Source of the DNA: Luscinia megarhynchos
Taxonomy: Eukaryota; Chordata; Aves; Passeriformes; Turdidae
NCBI GenBank assembly: GCA_034336665.1
Contig: JAPFBE010000068.1
Span: forward strand, 186,001 to 250,000
Direction: 5' to 3'
DNA length: 64,000 nt
Position 1 is the first letter of the stretch; the number at the start of each line of letters is the position of its first letter. The translations under genes were made by a program, and so were the position numbers. Below the pieces are notes generated by a model that saw only the letters and a list, made by a program, of their open reading frames with translations, was not told the origin of the DNA and searched no databases. Below, one piece after another: positions 26,701 to 41,700 of the stretch.

Positions 26701-29700
26701 ATTTTGGCTGATTTTGGGGTGATTTTGGGTTGATTTTGGCCGATTTTGGGGTGATTTGGGCAGATTTTGTTAATTTTGGGTTATATATATATGTATTTAT
26801 ATATATATATATGATAATAGTTAATTTTGGGCGAATTAATTTTGGGTTAATTAATTTCACATTCATTAATTTTGGGTGAATTAATTTTGGCCGAATTAAT
26901 TTCACATTCATTAATTTTGGGCGAATTAATTTTGGCCGAATTAATTTCACATTCATTAATTTTGGGTGAATTAATTTTGGCCGAATTAATTTCACATTCA
27001 TTAATTTTGGGCGAATTAATTTTGGCTGAATTAATTTCACATTCATTAATTTTGGGTGAATTAATTTTGGCCAAATTAATTTCACATTCATTAATTTCGG
27101 GCGAATTAATTTTGGCCGAATTAATTTCACATTCATTAATTTTGGGCTGATTAATTTCGGCTGAATTAATTTCACATTCATTAATTTTGGGTGAATTAAT
27201 TTTGGGCGAATTAATTTTGGCTGAATTAATTTTGGCCGAATTAATTTCACATTCATTAATTTTGGGCTGAATTAATTTTGGCTGAATTAATTTCACATTC
27301 ATTAATTTTTGGGCTGAATTAATTTTGGCCGAATTAATTTCACATTCATTAATTTTGGTGAATTAATTTTGGCCGAATTAATTTCACATTCATTAATTTC
27401 GGGTGAATTAATTTTGGCCGAATTAATTTCACATTCATTAATTTTGGGCGAATTAATTTTGGATTAATTAATTTCACATTCATTAATTTTGGGCGAATTA
27501 ATTTTGGCTGAATTAATTTCACATTCATTAATTTTGGGCGAATTAATTTTGGATTAATTAATTTCACATTCATTAATTTTGGGTGAATTAATTTTGGATT
27601 AATTTTTTATAAATTATTTCGGGCTAATTAATTTCACGCGAATAACTAATTAATTAATTAATTTTGCCCCCCCCGCAGGCCAGCTCGGAGGAGGAGGACG
27701 AGCCCCTCCCCGGGCGGGCCCCCTCCCTCCCCCCCTCGCCCCGCCCTCCCCGCGCAGCCCCGCCCCTCCCGCCCCTCCCCACCTGAGCCGAGATCAGCAG
27801 CGAGGACGGGCTGAGGGTCACGGCTCCCCAGTTTGGAGGGTAACTATACTGGTTTATACTGGTTTGTACTGGTTATACTGGTTTGTACTGGTTTGTACTG
27901 GGATGGGACTGGGACGGGCTGAGGATAACGGCTCCCAGTTTGGAGGGTAACTATACTGGTTTATACTGGTTATACTGGTTTGTACTGGGATGGGACTGGG
28001 ACGGGCTGAGGTCACAGCTCCCAGTTTGGAGGGTAACTATACTGGTTATACTGGTTTGTACTGGTTATACTGGTTTGTACTGGGATGGGACGGGCTGAGG
28101 GTCACAGCTCCCAGTTTGGAGGGTAACTATACTGGTTATACTGGTTTATACTGGTTTGTACTGGTTATACTGGGATGGGACTGGGACGGGCTGAGGGTCA
28201 CGGCTCCCAGTTTGGAGGGTTTGTACTGGTTTATACTGGTTTGTACTGGTTTGTACTGGTTATACTGGTTTGTACTGGGATGGGACGGGCTGAGGGTCAC
28301 GGCGCCCAGTTTGGAGGGTTTGTACTGGTTTATACTGGTTTGTACTGGTTTGTACTGGGATGGGACTGGGACGGGCTGAGGGTCACGGCTCCCAGTTTGG
28401 AGGGTTTGTACTGGTTTATACTGGTTATACTGGTTTGTACTGGTTATACTGGTTTGTACTGGGATGGGGACGGGCTGAGGATAACGGCTCCCAGTTTGGA
28501 GGGGTTTGTACTGGTTTATACTGGTTTGTACTGGTTTGTACTGGTTTGTACTGGGATGGGACTGGGACGGGGCTGAGGATAACGGCTCCCAGTTTGGAGG
28601 GTTTGTACTGGTTTATACTGGTTTGTACTGGTTATACTGGGATGGGATGGGACTGGGACGGGCTGAGGGTCACGGCTCCCAGTTTGGAGGGTTTGTACTG
28701 GTTTATACTGGTTTGTACTGGTTATACTGGGATGGGACTGGGACGGGCTGAGGATAACGGCGCCCAGTTTGGAGGGTAACTGGTTATACTGGTTTGTACT
28801 GGGATGGGACGGGCTGAGGATAACGGCTCCCAGTTTGGAGGGTTTGTACTGGTTTATACTGGTTTGTACTGGTTTGTACTGGTTTGTACTGGGATGGGAC
28901 TGGGACGGGCTGAGAATAACGGCTCCCAGTTTGGAGGGTAACTATACTGGTTTGTACTGGTTTGTACTGGGATGGGACGGGCTGAGGATAACGGCTCCAG
29001 TTTGGAGGGTTTGTACTGGTTTATACTGGTTTGTACTGGTTTGTACTGGTTATACTGGGATGGGACTGGGAGCGGGCTGAGAATAACGGCCCCAGTTTGG
29101 AGGGTTTGTACTGGTTTATACTGGTTTGTACTGGGATGGGACGGGCTGAGGATAACGGCCCAGTTTGGAGGGTAACTGGTTATACTGGTTATACTGGTTT
29201 GTACTGGGATGGGGACGGGCTGAGGATAACGGCTTCCCAGTTTGGAAGGTACTGGTTATACTGGTTATACTGGTTTGTACTGGGATGGGACGGGCTGAGG
29301 ATAACGGCTTCAGTTTGGAGGGTAACTGGTTATACTGGTTATACTGGTTTGTACTGGGGATGGGACGGGCTGAGGATAACGGCTCCCAGTTTGGAGGGTA
29401 ACTATACTGGTTTATACTGGTTTGTACTGGTTATACTGGTTTGTACTGGGATGGGACGGGCTGAGAATAACGGCTCCAGTTTGGAAGGTTTGTACTGGTT
29501 TATACTGGTTTGTACTGGTTTGTACTGGTTATACTGGTTTGTACTGGGATGGGACGGGCTGAGGATAACGGCTCCCAGTTTGGAGGGTAACTGGTTATAC
29601 TGGTTATACTGGTTTGTACTGGGATGGGACGGGCTGAGGGTCACGGCTCCCAGTTTAGAGGGTAACTGGTTATACTGGTTATACTGGTTTGTACTGGGAT

Positions 29701-32700
29701 GGGACGGGCTGAGAATAACGGCTCCCCAGTTTGGAAGGTAACTATACTGGTTTGTACTGGTTTGTACTGGGATGGGACGGGCTGAGAATAACGGCTCCCA
29801 GTTTGGAAGGTAACTATACTGGTTTGTACTGGTTTGTACTGGGATGGGACGGGCTGAGGGTCACGGCTCCCAGTTTGGAGGGTAACTGGTTATACTGGTT
29901 ATACTGGTTTGTACTGGGATGGGACTGGGGACGGGCTGAGGGTCACGGCTCCCCAGTTTGGAGGGTAACTATACTGGTTTATACTGGTTTGTACTGGTTA
30001 TACTGGTTTGTACTGGGATGGGACGGGCTGAGGATAACGGGCTCCCAGTTTGGAAGGTACTGGTTATACTGGTTTATACTGGGATGGGACTGGGACGGGC
30101 TGAGGATAACGGCTCCCAGTTTGGAGGGTAACTGGTTATACTGGTTATACTGGTTTGTACTGGGATGGGACTGGGACGGGCTGAGGGTCACGGCTCCCAG
30201 TTTGGAGGGGTTTGTACTGGTTTATACTGGTTATACTGGTTTGTACTGGTTTGTACTGGGATGGGGACGGGCTGAGGGTCACGGCTCCCAGTTTGGAGGG
30301 TAACTATACTGGTTTGTACTGGTTTGTACTGGTTATACTGGGATGGGACTGGGATGGGACTGGGATGGGACTGGGACGGGCTGAGGATAACGCAGCCCAG
30401 TTTGGAGGGTAACTGGTTATACTGGTTATACTGGTTTGTACTGGTTATACTGGTTTGTACTGGGATGGGACTGGGACGGGCTGAGGGTCACGGCTCCCAG
30501 TTTGGAAGGTACTGGTTATACTGGTTATACTGGTTTGTACTGGTTTGTACTGGGATGGGACTGGGACGGGCTGAGGATAACGGCGCCCAGTTTGGAGGGT
30601 AACTGGTTATACTGGTTATACTGGTTTGTACTGGTTATACTGGTTTGTACTGGGATGGGACAGGCTGAGAATAACGGCGCCCAGTTTGGAAGGTACTGGT
30701 TATACTGGTTTATACTGGTTTGTACTGGTTATACTGGTTTGTACTGGGATGGGGGACGGGCTGAGGGTCACGGCTCCCCAGTTTGGAGGGTAACTGGTTA
30801 TACTGGTTTATACTGGGATGGGACTGGGATGGGACTGGGACGGGCTGAGAATAACGGCTCCAGTTTGGAAGGTTTGTACTGGTTTATACTGGTTATACTG
30901 GGATGGACGGGCTGAGAATAATGGCCCAGTTTGGAAGGTTTGTACTGGTTTATACTGGTTTGTACTGGGATGGGACTGGGATGGGACTGGGACGGGCTGA
31001 GGGTCACGGCGCCCAGTTTGGAGGGTAAATGGTTATACTGGTTATACTGGTTTGTACTGGGACGGGCTGAGGATAACGGCGCCCAGTCTGGAGAGTGGAT
31101 TTTGCGATAATTTTGGGAAAACTTTGGGATAATTTTGGGTGATTTTGGGGATGATTTTGGGGATAATTTTGGGATGATTTGGGGCAATTTTGTGGATAAT
31201 TTTGGGTGATTTTAGGGATAATTTTGGGTGTTTTTGGGCTTATTTTGGGGTTGATTTCGGGTGATTTTGGGGATAATTTTGGGGTTGATTTTGGGATAAT
31301 TTTGGGTGATTTTAGGGATAATTTTCGGTGATTTTGGGGATAATTTTGGGATGATTTTGGGATAATTTTGGGCTTACTTTGGGGATGATTTTGGGTGATT
31401 TTGGGGATAATTTTGGGGTTCATTTTGGGATAATTTGGGAGTTGATTTTGGGGATAATTTTGGGTGATTTTGGGGATAATTTTGGGTGATTTTGGGGATG
31501 ATTTTGGGGATAATTTTGGGAGATTTTGGGAATGATTTTGTGGATAATTTTAGGGTGATTTTAGGGATAATTTTGGGTGTTTTGGGCTTATTTTGGGGTT
31601 GATTTTCGGGTGATTTTGGGGATAATTTTTGAGTGATTTTGGGATAATTTTGGGTGATTTTAGGGAAAATTTTGGGTGATTTTGGGCTTATTTTGGGGTT
31701 GATTTCAGGGTGATTTTAAGGATAATTTTGGGTGTTTTGGGCTTATTTTTGGGGTTGATTTGAGTGATTTTGGGGATAATTTTGGGTGATTTTGGGGATA
31801 ATTTTGGGGTTGATTTTGGGATGATTTTGGGATAATTTTGGGTGATTTTGGGGATAATTTCGGGTGATTTTAGGGTTGATTTTGGGATAATTTCGGGTGA
31901 TTTTGGGGATAATTTTGGGATAATTTTGGGGGTTGATTTTGGGATAATTTCGGGTGATTTTAGGGATAATTTTGGGATAATTTTAGGGGTTGATTTTGGG
32001 ATAATTTTGGGGATGATTTTGGGATAATTTTAGGATTTTGGGGATAATTTTGGGTGCCCCCAGGCACTGGCCGAGCGATGCTGGGCAGCGTGCAGGAGGC
32101 AGCTTGGCGGCCACCTGAGACACCTGAGCTTGGGTGAGACCCCAAAAACTCCCCCAAAACACCCAAAACACCCCAAACACCCCAAAAATACCCAAAAACA
32201 CCCAAAAACACCCCAAAATAACCCAAAAACACCCAAAAACATCCCAAAACATCCAAAACACCAAACACCCAAAAACACCCAGAAATACTCCCAAAACTGC
32301 CCTAAAATACCAATCACCCCAAAACACCCCAAAACTCCCAAAATCACCCAAAACACCCCAAAAATACCCTAAAACACCAAAATACCCCAAAATGCCCTAA
32401 AACACAAAATGAGCCAAACACTCCACTTGAGACACCTGAGCTTCCATGAGGTGAGACTCCAAAAACACCCAAAACACCCCTAAAACACCCCAAAAACACC
32501 CCCAAAATGCCCAAAACTGCCCCAAAATCACCCCAAAGTACCCCAAAAACACCCCAAAAACTTCAAAATCACCCCAAAATACCCCTAAAAACACCCAAAA
32601 ACACCCGAAATCACCCCTAAAACACCCCAAAATTACCCCCAAATCACCCCCAAAATGAGCTAGCGCCACCTGAGGGACACCTGAGCTTGTGGGTGGGACC

Positions 32701-35700
32701 CCAAAAACTCCCCAAAAACACCCAAAATACCCCCAAACACCCCAAAAACACCCCAAAATACCCCAAAACACCCCAAAAATACCCCAAAATGAGCTAACGC
32801 CTACCTGGGACACCTGAGCTTCGCCCGGTGAGACCCCAAAACTGCCCAAAACACCCCAAAACACCCCAAAACACCCCAAAAATGCCCCAAAATGCCCAAA
32901 AACACCAAAACCACCCCAAAAATGCCCCAAAAACACCCAAAATCACCCCAAAAATACCCCCAAAATGAGCCAGCACCCACCTGAGACACCTGAGCTTGCA
33001 GGGTGGGACCCCCAAAACACCCAAAAACTTCCCAAAAACACCCCCAAAATGCCCCAAAATCACCCCCAAAATACCCCCAAACTGCCCCCAAAAACACCCA
33101 AATCAGTCCAAAACACCCCAAAAACACCCCAAAACCACCCAGAAATACCCCAAAACTGCCCCAAAACACTTGAAATCACCCTGAAACACCCCAAAATACC
33201 CCAAAAACACCCCAAAATACCCCAAAATACCCCAAAACACCCCAAAATGAGCCAACGCCCACCTGGGACACCTGAGCTTCGCAGGTGAGACCCCAAAAAC
33301 TCCCAAAACACCCCCAAAAACACCCCGGAAATCACCTCAAAACACCCCAAAAACACCCAAAACACCCGAAATCACCTCAAATCACCCCAAAAACACCAAA
33401 ACACCCCAAAAATACCCCAAAATGAGCCAGTGCCCACCTGGGACACCTGAGCTTCACAGGTGAGACCCCAAAACACCCCAAAAACACCCAAAACACCCCA
33501 AAAACACCCAAAATCAACCCAAAACACCCCAAAAATACCCCAAAAACACCAAAAATACCCCCAAAATGAGCGGCGCCCACCTGAGACACCTGAGCTTCGC
33601 AGGTGAGACTCCAAAAACTCCCAAAAACACCCAAAATACTCCCCAAACACCCCAAAAACACCCCAAAATAACCCAAAACACCCCAAAACCACCCAGAAAT
33701 ACCCCAAAACTGCCCCAAAACACCCCGAAATCACCTTGAAACACCCCAAAACTTCCCAAAATAGTCCCAAAAACACCCCCAAAATGCCCCAAAATCACCC
33801 CCTAAAACACCCTGAAATCACCCCAAAACACCCCCTAAAAACACCAAAACACCACAAAAATACCCCAAAAAGCCCCAAAATAACCCAAAAACCACCCCGA
33901 AATCACCCCAAAACACCCCAAAAACACCAAAATACCCCAAATCACCCCCAAAATGCCCCAAAACTGCCCCAAAATCACCCCAAAGTCCCCCAAAATGCCC
34001 CCAAAACACCCCAAAAACACCCAAAACACCCGAAATCACCTCAAATCACCCCAAAACACCAAAACACCCCAAAATGAGCCAGTGCCCACCTGGGACACCT
34101 GAGCTTGGCAGGTGAGACCCCAAAACACCCAAAACACCCAAAACACCCCCAAAAACACCCCTAAAATACCCCCAAAATCACCCCAAAATACCCCAAAAAC
34201 ACCCAAAAACACCCGAAATCACCCCAAAACACCTCAAAATTACCCCAAATCACCCCAAAATGAGCCAAGCCCACCTGAGACACCCTGAGCTTCAGCAGGT
34301 GAGACCCCAAAAACTCCCCAAAAACACCCCAAAACTGCCCCAAACACCCCAAAAACACCCCAAAATACCCCAAAACACCCCAAAATACCCCAAAATGAGC
34401 TAACGCCCACCTGGGACACCTGAGCTTAAGCACGGTGAGACCCCAAAAACTGCCCAAAACACCCCAAAAACACCCCAAAACACCCCAAAATACCCCAAAA
34501 TGCCCCCAAAAACACCAAAACCACCCCAAAAATACCCCAAAAACACCCAAAATCACCCCAAAAATACCCCAAAATGAGCCAGCACCACCTGAGACACCTG
34601 AGCCTCATGGGTGGGACCCCAAAAACACCCAAAAACTTCCCAAAACACCCCAAAATACCCCAAAATCACCCCAAAATACCCCAAACTGCCCCAAAAACAC
34701 CCAAATCAGTCCAAAAACACCCCAAAAACACCCCAAAACCACCCAGAAATACCCCAAAACTGCCCCAAAACACCCCGGAAATCACCCTGAAACACCCCAA
34801 AATGCCCAAAAAACACCAAAATACCCCAAAAATACCCCAAAACACCCCAAAATGAGCCAGCCCACCTGGGACACCTGAGCCATGGGTGGGACCCCAAAAC
34901 TCCCAAAACACCCCCAAAAACACCCGAAATCACCTCAAAACACCCCCAAAAATACCCCCCAAAACACCAAAACACCCCCAAAAATACCCGAAAACACCCC
35001 AAAATGAGCCAGCGCCCACCTGAGACACCTGAGCTTCGCAGGTGAGACCCCAAAAACTCCCCCTAAAAACACCCAAAATACCCCAAACACCCCAAAAACA
35101 TCCCAAAATACCCCAAAACACCCCAAAACCACCCAGAAATACCCCAAAACTGCCCCAAAACACCCCGAAATCACCCCGAAACACCCCAAAAACTCCCCAA
35201 AATACCCCAAAAACACCCCAAAATACCCCAAAAACACCAAACACCCCAAAAATACCCCAAAACACCCCAAAATGAGCCAGCGCCCACTTGAGACACCCTG
35301 AGCTTCATGAGGTGAGACTCCAAAACACCCAAAACACCCCAAAACACCCCAAAACACCCCCAAAACTGCCCCAAAATCACCCCAAAATACCCCAAAAACA
35401 CCCCAAAATACCCCCAAAATGAGCTAACGCCCACCTGGGACACCTGAGCTTCAAGCCGGTGAGACCCCAAAACTGCCCAAAACACCCCAAAAACACCCCA
35501 AAACACCCCAAAAATACCCCAAAAAACACCAAAACCACCCCAAAACACCCCAAAAACACCCAAAATCACTCCCCAAAAATACCCCAAAAATGAGCCAGCA
35601 CCCACCTGAGACACCTGAGCTTCATGAGGTGAGACCCCAAAAACACCCCAAAACACCCAAAATACCCCAAACACCCCAAAAAACACCCAAAATCAACCCA

Positions 35701-38700
35701 AAACACCCCCAAAAACACCCAAAATCCCTAAAACATCCCAAAACACCCCTAAAAACACCCAGAAATACCCCCAAAACTGCCCCAAAATACCCGAAATCAC
35801 CCCGAAACACCCCAAAAACACCCCCAAAACACCCAAAATCAACCCAAAACACCCCAAAAACACCCCAAAAACACCAAAATACCCCCTAAAATACCCCAAA
35901 ACACCCCAAAATGAGCCAACGCCCACTTGAGACACCTGAGCTTCGTGAGGTGAGACTCCAAAACACCCAAAACACCCCAAAAACACCCCAAAAACACCCC
36001 AAAATACTCCCAAAACTGCCCCTAAAATCACCCCAAAGTACTAAAACACCCCAAAATGCTCCCCAAAATCACCCCTAAAATGCCTAGCACCCAAAACACC
36101 CAGAAAGTCACGTAAAACACCCCAAAATTACCCCAAACTCACCCCAATGAGCTAGCGCCTACCTGAGACACCCTGAGCTTCGAGTGGAGACCCCAAAAAC
36201 TCCCCTAAAAAACACCCAAAATACCCCAAACACCCCTAAAACACCCCTAAAATAACCCTAGACACCCCAAAACCACCCAGAAATACCCCAAAACTGCCCC
36301 TAAAAACACCCGGGAATCACCCTGAGAACACCCCAAAACTCCCCAAAATACCCCTAAAAACACCCCAAAATACCCCAAAAACACCAAAATACGCAAAAAT
36401 ACCCCCAAAACTGTCTCCCCAAAAATCACCCCTAAAAACACCCCCAAAAACACCTCAGATACTCCTAAAAGATCACCCTAAAATACTCCCAAAGATCACC
36501 CCAAAAGACACTCTAAATCACCCCTAAAGCACCCCTAAAAAGACACCCCAAACACCCCAAAACACCCTAAAAGATCCCCTAAAATAACCCAAACCACCCC
36601 AAAACACCCCCAAAAATACCCCAAAAACACTCAAAATACCCCAAATCACTCCCAAAATACCCCTAAACTGCCCTAAAACACCCCAAAAACACCAAAACCA
36701 CCCCAAAAATACCCCCAAAAACCCCAAATCACCCCAAGATCCTCCAAAATCCCCCAAAATCAAATCTTGAAATCTCCCAAATCATCCCAAAAATTATCCC
36801 AAAATCTCCCAAAACCCCAAAAATTTCCCCAAAATCCTCCCCCAAAATCAGCCGAAATCTCCCAAATCACCCCTAATTTTTATCCCAAAATCCCCGAAAT
36901 TCACCCAAAATTCCCCAAAAATCTCCCAAAATCCCCAAAAATCTCCCAAAACCCCCCAAAATCCCCCAAAAGACCTCCCAAAATCTCCCCAAAAATCCCC
37001 CAAAATCCCCAAAAATCATCCCAGCCCCCAAAAAATTCCCAAAATCCCACCAAATCCCCCAAAATTCCCAAAATCCCTCCAAATCAAAATCCCCCAAAAA
37101 TCCCCAAAATCCCCCAAAAATCACCCAAAATCCTCCCAAAATCTTCCCAAATCTCCCCCAAAACCCCCAAAAATCACCCAAAATTCCCCCAAAATCTCCG
37201 AAATCCTCCCAAAATCTCCCCAAACCCCCCAAAATCCCCCAAAAAATCACCCAAAATCCCCCTAAAATCTCCCCAAATCTCCCAAAATCTCCCAAAAACC
37301 CCAAAAATCTCCCCAAAATCTCCCAAAACCCCCAAAATCTCCCAAAATTCCCAAAATCTCTCAAATTCTCCCCAAAATCACTCAAAATCTCCCAAAATTC
37401 CCCAAAATCCCCAAAAATCATCCCAGCCCCCTGAAAAAATTCCCGAAATCCCTCCAAATCCCCCCAAAATCTCCCAAAAATCCCCCCAAAAATCACCCGA
37501 AATCTCCCCCAAAATCGTCCCATAAAATCATCCCAATCCCCTAAAAATCACCCAAAATTCCCCAAAAATCTCACCGAAATCCTCCCAAAATCTCCCTAAA
37601 ATTCCCCCAAAATCCCCCCAAAAATCACCCAAAATCTTCCCAAATCATCCCAAAATCCCCCAAAATCTCCCCCAAATCTCCCCAAAACCCCCAAAAATCT
37701 CCCCAAAATTCCCCAAAATCTCCCGAATCCTCCCAAAATTCCCCCCAAAATCCCTCAGAATCCTCCCAAAACCCCCCAAAAATCTCCCCCAAATTCCCCC
37801 AAAATCTCCGAAATCCTCTCAAAATCCCCAAAAATCATCCCAGCCCCTGAAAAATTCCCAAAATCTCCCAAAATCTCCCCAAACCCCCAAAATCTCCCAA
37901 AATTCCCCAAAATCCCCAAAAATCATCCCAGCCCCCCTGAAAAAATTCCCGAAATCCCTCCAAATCCCCCAAAATCTCCCAAAATCCCCCCAAAAATCAC
38001 CCGAAATCTCCCCAAAATCGTCCCAAAATCATCCCAAAATCCCCAAAAATCACCCAAAATTCCCCAAAATCTCCCCGAAATCCTCCCAAAATTTCCCAAA
38101 ATTCCCAAGTCCCCCAAAATCACCCAAAATCTTCCCCAAATCATCCCAAAATCCCCCAAAATCTCCCCAAATCTCCCAAAACCCCCAAAAATCTCCCAAA
38201 ATTCCCCCAAAATCTCCGAAATCCTCCCAAAATTCCCCCAAAATCCCTCAAATCCTCCCAAACCCCCAAAATCTCCCCAAATTCCCTAAAATCTCTCGAT
38301 TCCTCCCAAAATCCCCCAAAAATCATCCCAGCCCCCTGAAAAAATTCCCAAAATCACCCCAAAAAATCCCCCAAAATCTCCCAAAATCCTCCCCAAAATC
38401 ACCCAAAATCTCCCCAAATCATCCCAAAGTCATCCCAAAATCTCCAAAATCCCCCAAAATTCCCCTAAAATCTCCTCGAAATCGTCCCAAAGCTCCCCAA
38501 AATCCCCCAAAAATCATCCAAAAATCCCCGAAAATCCCCCAAAATCTCCCCAAAATCCCTCCCAAAATCTTCCCAAATTATCCCAAAAATCTCCCAAAAT
38601 CTCCCAAAACCCCCCAAAAATCTCCCAAAATTCCCCAAAATCCCCAAAAATCATCCCAGCCCCTGAAAAAATTCCCAAAATCCCTCCAAATCCCCCAAAA

Positions 38701-41700
38701 TCTCCCAAAATCCCCCCAAAAATCACCCGAAATCTCCCCAAAATCGTCCCAAAATCATCCCAAAAATCCCCAAAAATCACCCAAAATTCCCCAAAATCTC
38801 CGAAATCCTCCCAAAATCTCCCAAAACCCCCCAAAATCCCCCCAAAAATCACCCAAAATCCCCAGAAAATCCCCAAAAATCTCCCCCAAATCTCCCAAAA
38901 TCTCCCAAAACCCCCAAAAATCTCCCAAAATCTCCCAAAAACCCCCAAAAATCTCCCAAAAATTCCCCCAAAATCTCTCGAAATTCTCCCAAAAATCACT
39001 CAAAATCTCCCAAAATCCCCCCAAAATCCCCAAAAATCATCCCAGCCCCTGAAAAATTCCCCAAAATCCCTCCAAATCCCCCAAAATCTCCCCAAAATCC
39101 CCCCCAAAAATCACCCGAAATCTCCCCCAAAATCGTCCCAAAATCATCCCAAAATCCCCCAAAAATCACCCAAAATTCCCCAAAATCTCCGAAATCCTCC
39201 CAAAATCTCCCAAAACCCCCCAAAATCCCCCCAAAAATCACCCAAAATCCCCCCAAAATCCTCCCAAAATCTTCCCAAATCATCCCAAAATCTCCCCCAA
39301 ATCTCCCAAATCTCCCAAAACCCCCAAAAATCTCCCAAAATTCCCCAAAATCTCTCGAAATCCTCCCAAAAATCACTCAAAATCTTCTAAAATCCCACCA
39401 AAATCCCCAAAAATCATCCCAGCACCCCCCGAAAAATTCCCCAAAATCACCCCAAAAATCCCCCAAATCCCCCCAAAATCCCCCCCAAAAACCTCCCAAA
39501 ATCTCCCCAAACCTCCCAATCGGCTCTAAAACCCCCTCGAGATCCCCCCAAGTTTCTGTGAAGCCCCCAGACCCATTTCTGAGCCCCCCAGACCCATTTT
39601 GGACCCCCAGACCCATTTTGGAGCCCCCAGCCCCATTTTGGAGCCCCCAGCCCCATTTCTTTGGACCCCCAGACCCATTTTAGTGTCCCCAGACACGACG
39701 CTTGAAACCCCCCCAGACCCATTTTGGAGCCCCCAGACCCATTTTGAAGCCCCCAGCCCCATTTTGGAGCCCCCCAGTCCCCTCTTAAAGACCCCAGACC
39801 CATTTCAGAGCCCCTGAACCTTTACTTAGAAGCCCCCAGACTCATTTTTGGAGCCCCCCAGACCCCATTAAATCCCAGTTCTGGAAGCCCCCAGCCCCAT
39901 TTCTGAGCCCCCAGACCCATTTCTCAGCCCCCCAGACCCCATTTCTCAGCCCCCAGCCCCATTAAATCCCAGTTTCTGAAGCCCCCAGCCCCATTTCTGA
40001 GCCCCCAGCCCCATTTCTCAGCCCCCCAGCCCCATTTCTGAGCCCCCCAGCCCCATTTCCCCCAGGCATGAGCTGGCTGAGGGCTGCTGTCCACCACCAG
40101 CCCCCCAGCCCCATTTCTGAAGCCCCCAGCCCTTTCTCAGCCCCCAGCCCCATTTCACAGCCCCCCAGCCCCATTTCTCAGCCCCCAGCCCCATTTCTGG
40201 GGCCCCCAGCCCCCACTCAGCCCCCAGCCCCATTTTCTGAAGCCCCCAGCCCCATTTCTCAGCCCCCAGCCCCATTTCTGAGCCCCCAGCCCCATTTCCC
40301 CCCCTTGAGGGATGAGCGGGCTGAGGCTGCTGGGCATCCACCACGACGCCCCCAGCCCCATTTCTGAGCCCCCAGCCCCATTTCCCCCAGGGGATGAGGC
40401 CGGGCTGAGGGCTGCTGAGCATCCCACCACGACGCCCCCAGCCCCCATTTCTGAGCCCCCCAGCCCCATTTCCCCCCCGCAGGGATGAGGGCTGAGGCTG
40501 CTGGGCATCCACCACGACGCCCCCAGCCCCATTTCTCAGCCCCCAGCCCCCATTTCTGAAGCCCCCCAGCCCCATTTCCCCCCGCGAGGGATGAGCGGGC
40601 TGAGGCTGCTGGGCATCCACCACGACGCCCCCAGCCCCATTTCTCAGCCCCCAGCCCCATTTCCCCCCAGGGATGAGCCGGGCTGAGGCTGCTGGGCATC
40701 CACCACGACGCCCCAGCCCCATTTCTCAGCCCCCAGCCCCATTTCCCCCCGCGAGGGATGAGCGGGCTGAGGCTGCTGGGCATCCACCACGACGCCCGTG
40801 CTGTTCCCTGCTGGAGCAGCTGCCGGGCGCCGGGCGCTACTCCCGGTACCGGTTCGGTACCACCCCCCGCCGGGACCCCCCACGCCCCCCCCCATGAACC
40901 CCTCGGGCTGCGCCCGGGCCGAGCTCTACCCTGCGGTGAGGGGCTGGGGGGGCACTGGGAGGCACTGGGAGGGGATTTGGGGGGACTGGGAGGGGACGGG
41001 AGGGACTGGGAGGGGCTGGGAGGGACTGGGAGGGAATTTGGGGGGAACTGGGAGGAACTGGGAGAGGATTTGGGAGTACTGGGAGGGGCTGGGATAGACT
41101 GGGAGGGACTGGGAGAGGATTTGGGGGACTGGGAGGGGCTGGGGGGACTGGGAGAGGGATTTGGGGGACTGGGAGGGGCTGGGGGGGAACTGGGAGGGAT
41201 TTGGGTGTACTGGGAGAGACTGGGAGGGGACGGGGAGGGACGGGAGGGCCTGGGAGGGAATTTGGGGGGGACTGGGAGGGGCTAGGATAGACTGGGAGGG
41301 GACTGGCAGTGAACTGGGAGGGGATGTGGGGGGACTGGGAGAGACTGGGATGGACTGGGAGAGGATTCGGGGGTACTGGGAGAGACTGGGGGGGACTGGG
41401 GGGGATTGGGAGGGGACGGGGAGGGACTGGGATGGACTGGGAGGGACTGGGAGGATTTGGGGGTACTGGGAGGGGACTGGGAGGCGATTTGGGAGGACTG
41501 GGATAGACTGGGAAGGACTGGGAGGGGGTTTGGGGGGGACTGGGAGGGGCTGGGAGGGAACTGGGAGAGACTGGGATGGACTGGGAGAGGATTTGGGGGG
41601 TACTGAGAGGGGCTGGGGGGGACTGGGGAGAGGATTTGGGGGGTACTGGGAGAGACTGGGAGGCACTGGGAGGGGATTTGGGGGACTAGGGAGGGACTGG

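Noticed and set aside
26784..26812. Retroelement or transposon end suggested by the TA-rich tract
   Set aside because: No terminal inverted repeat, target-site duplication or coding sequence; it is continuous with the 45-bp array.
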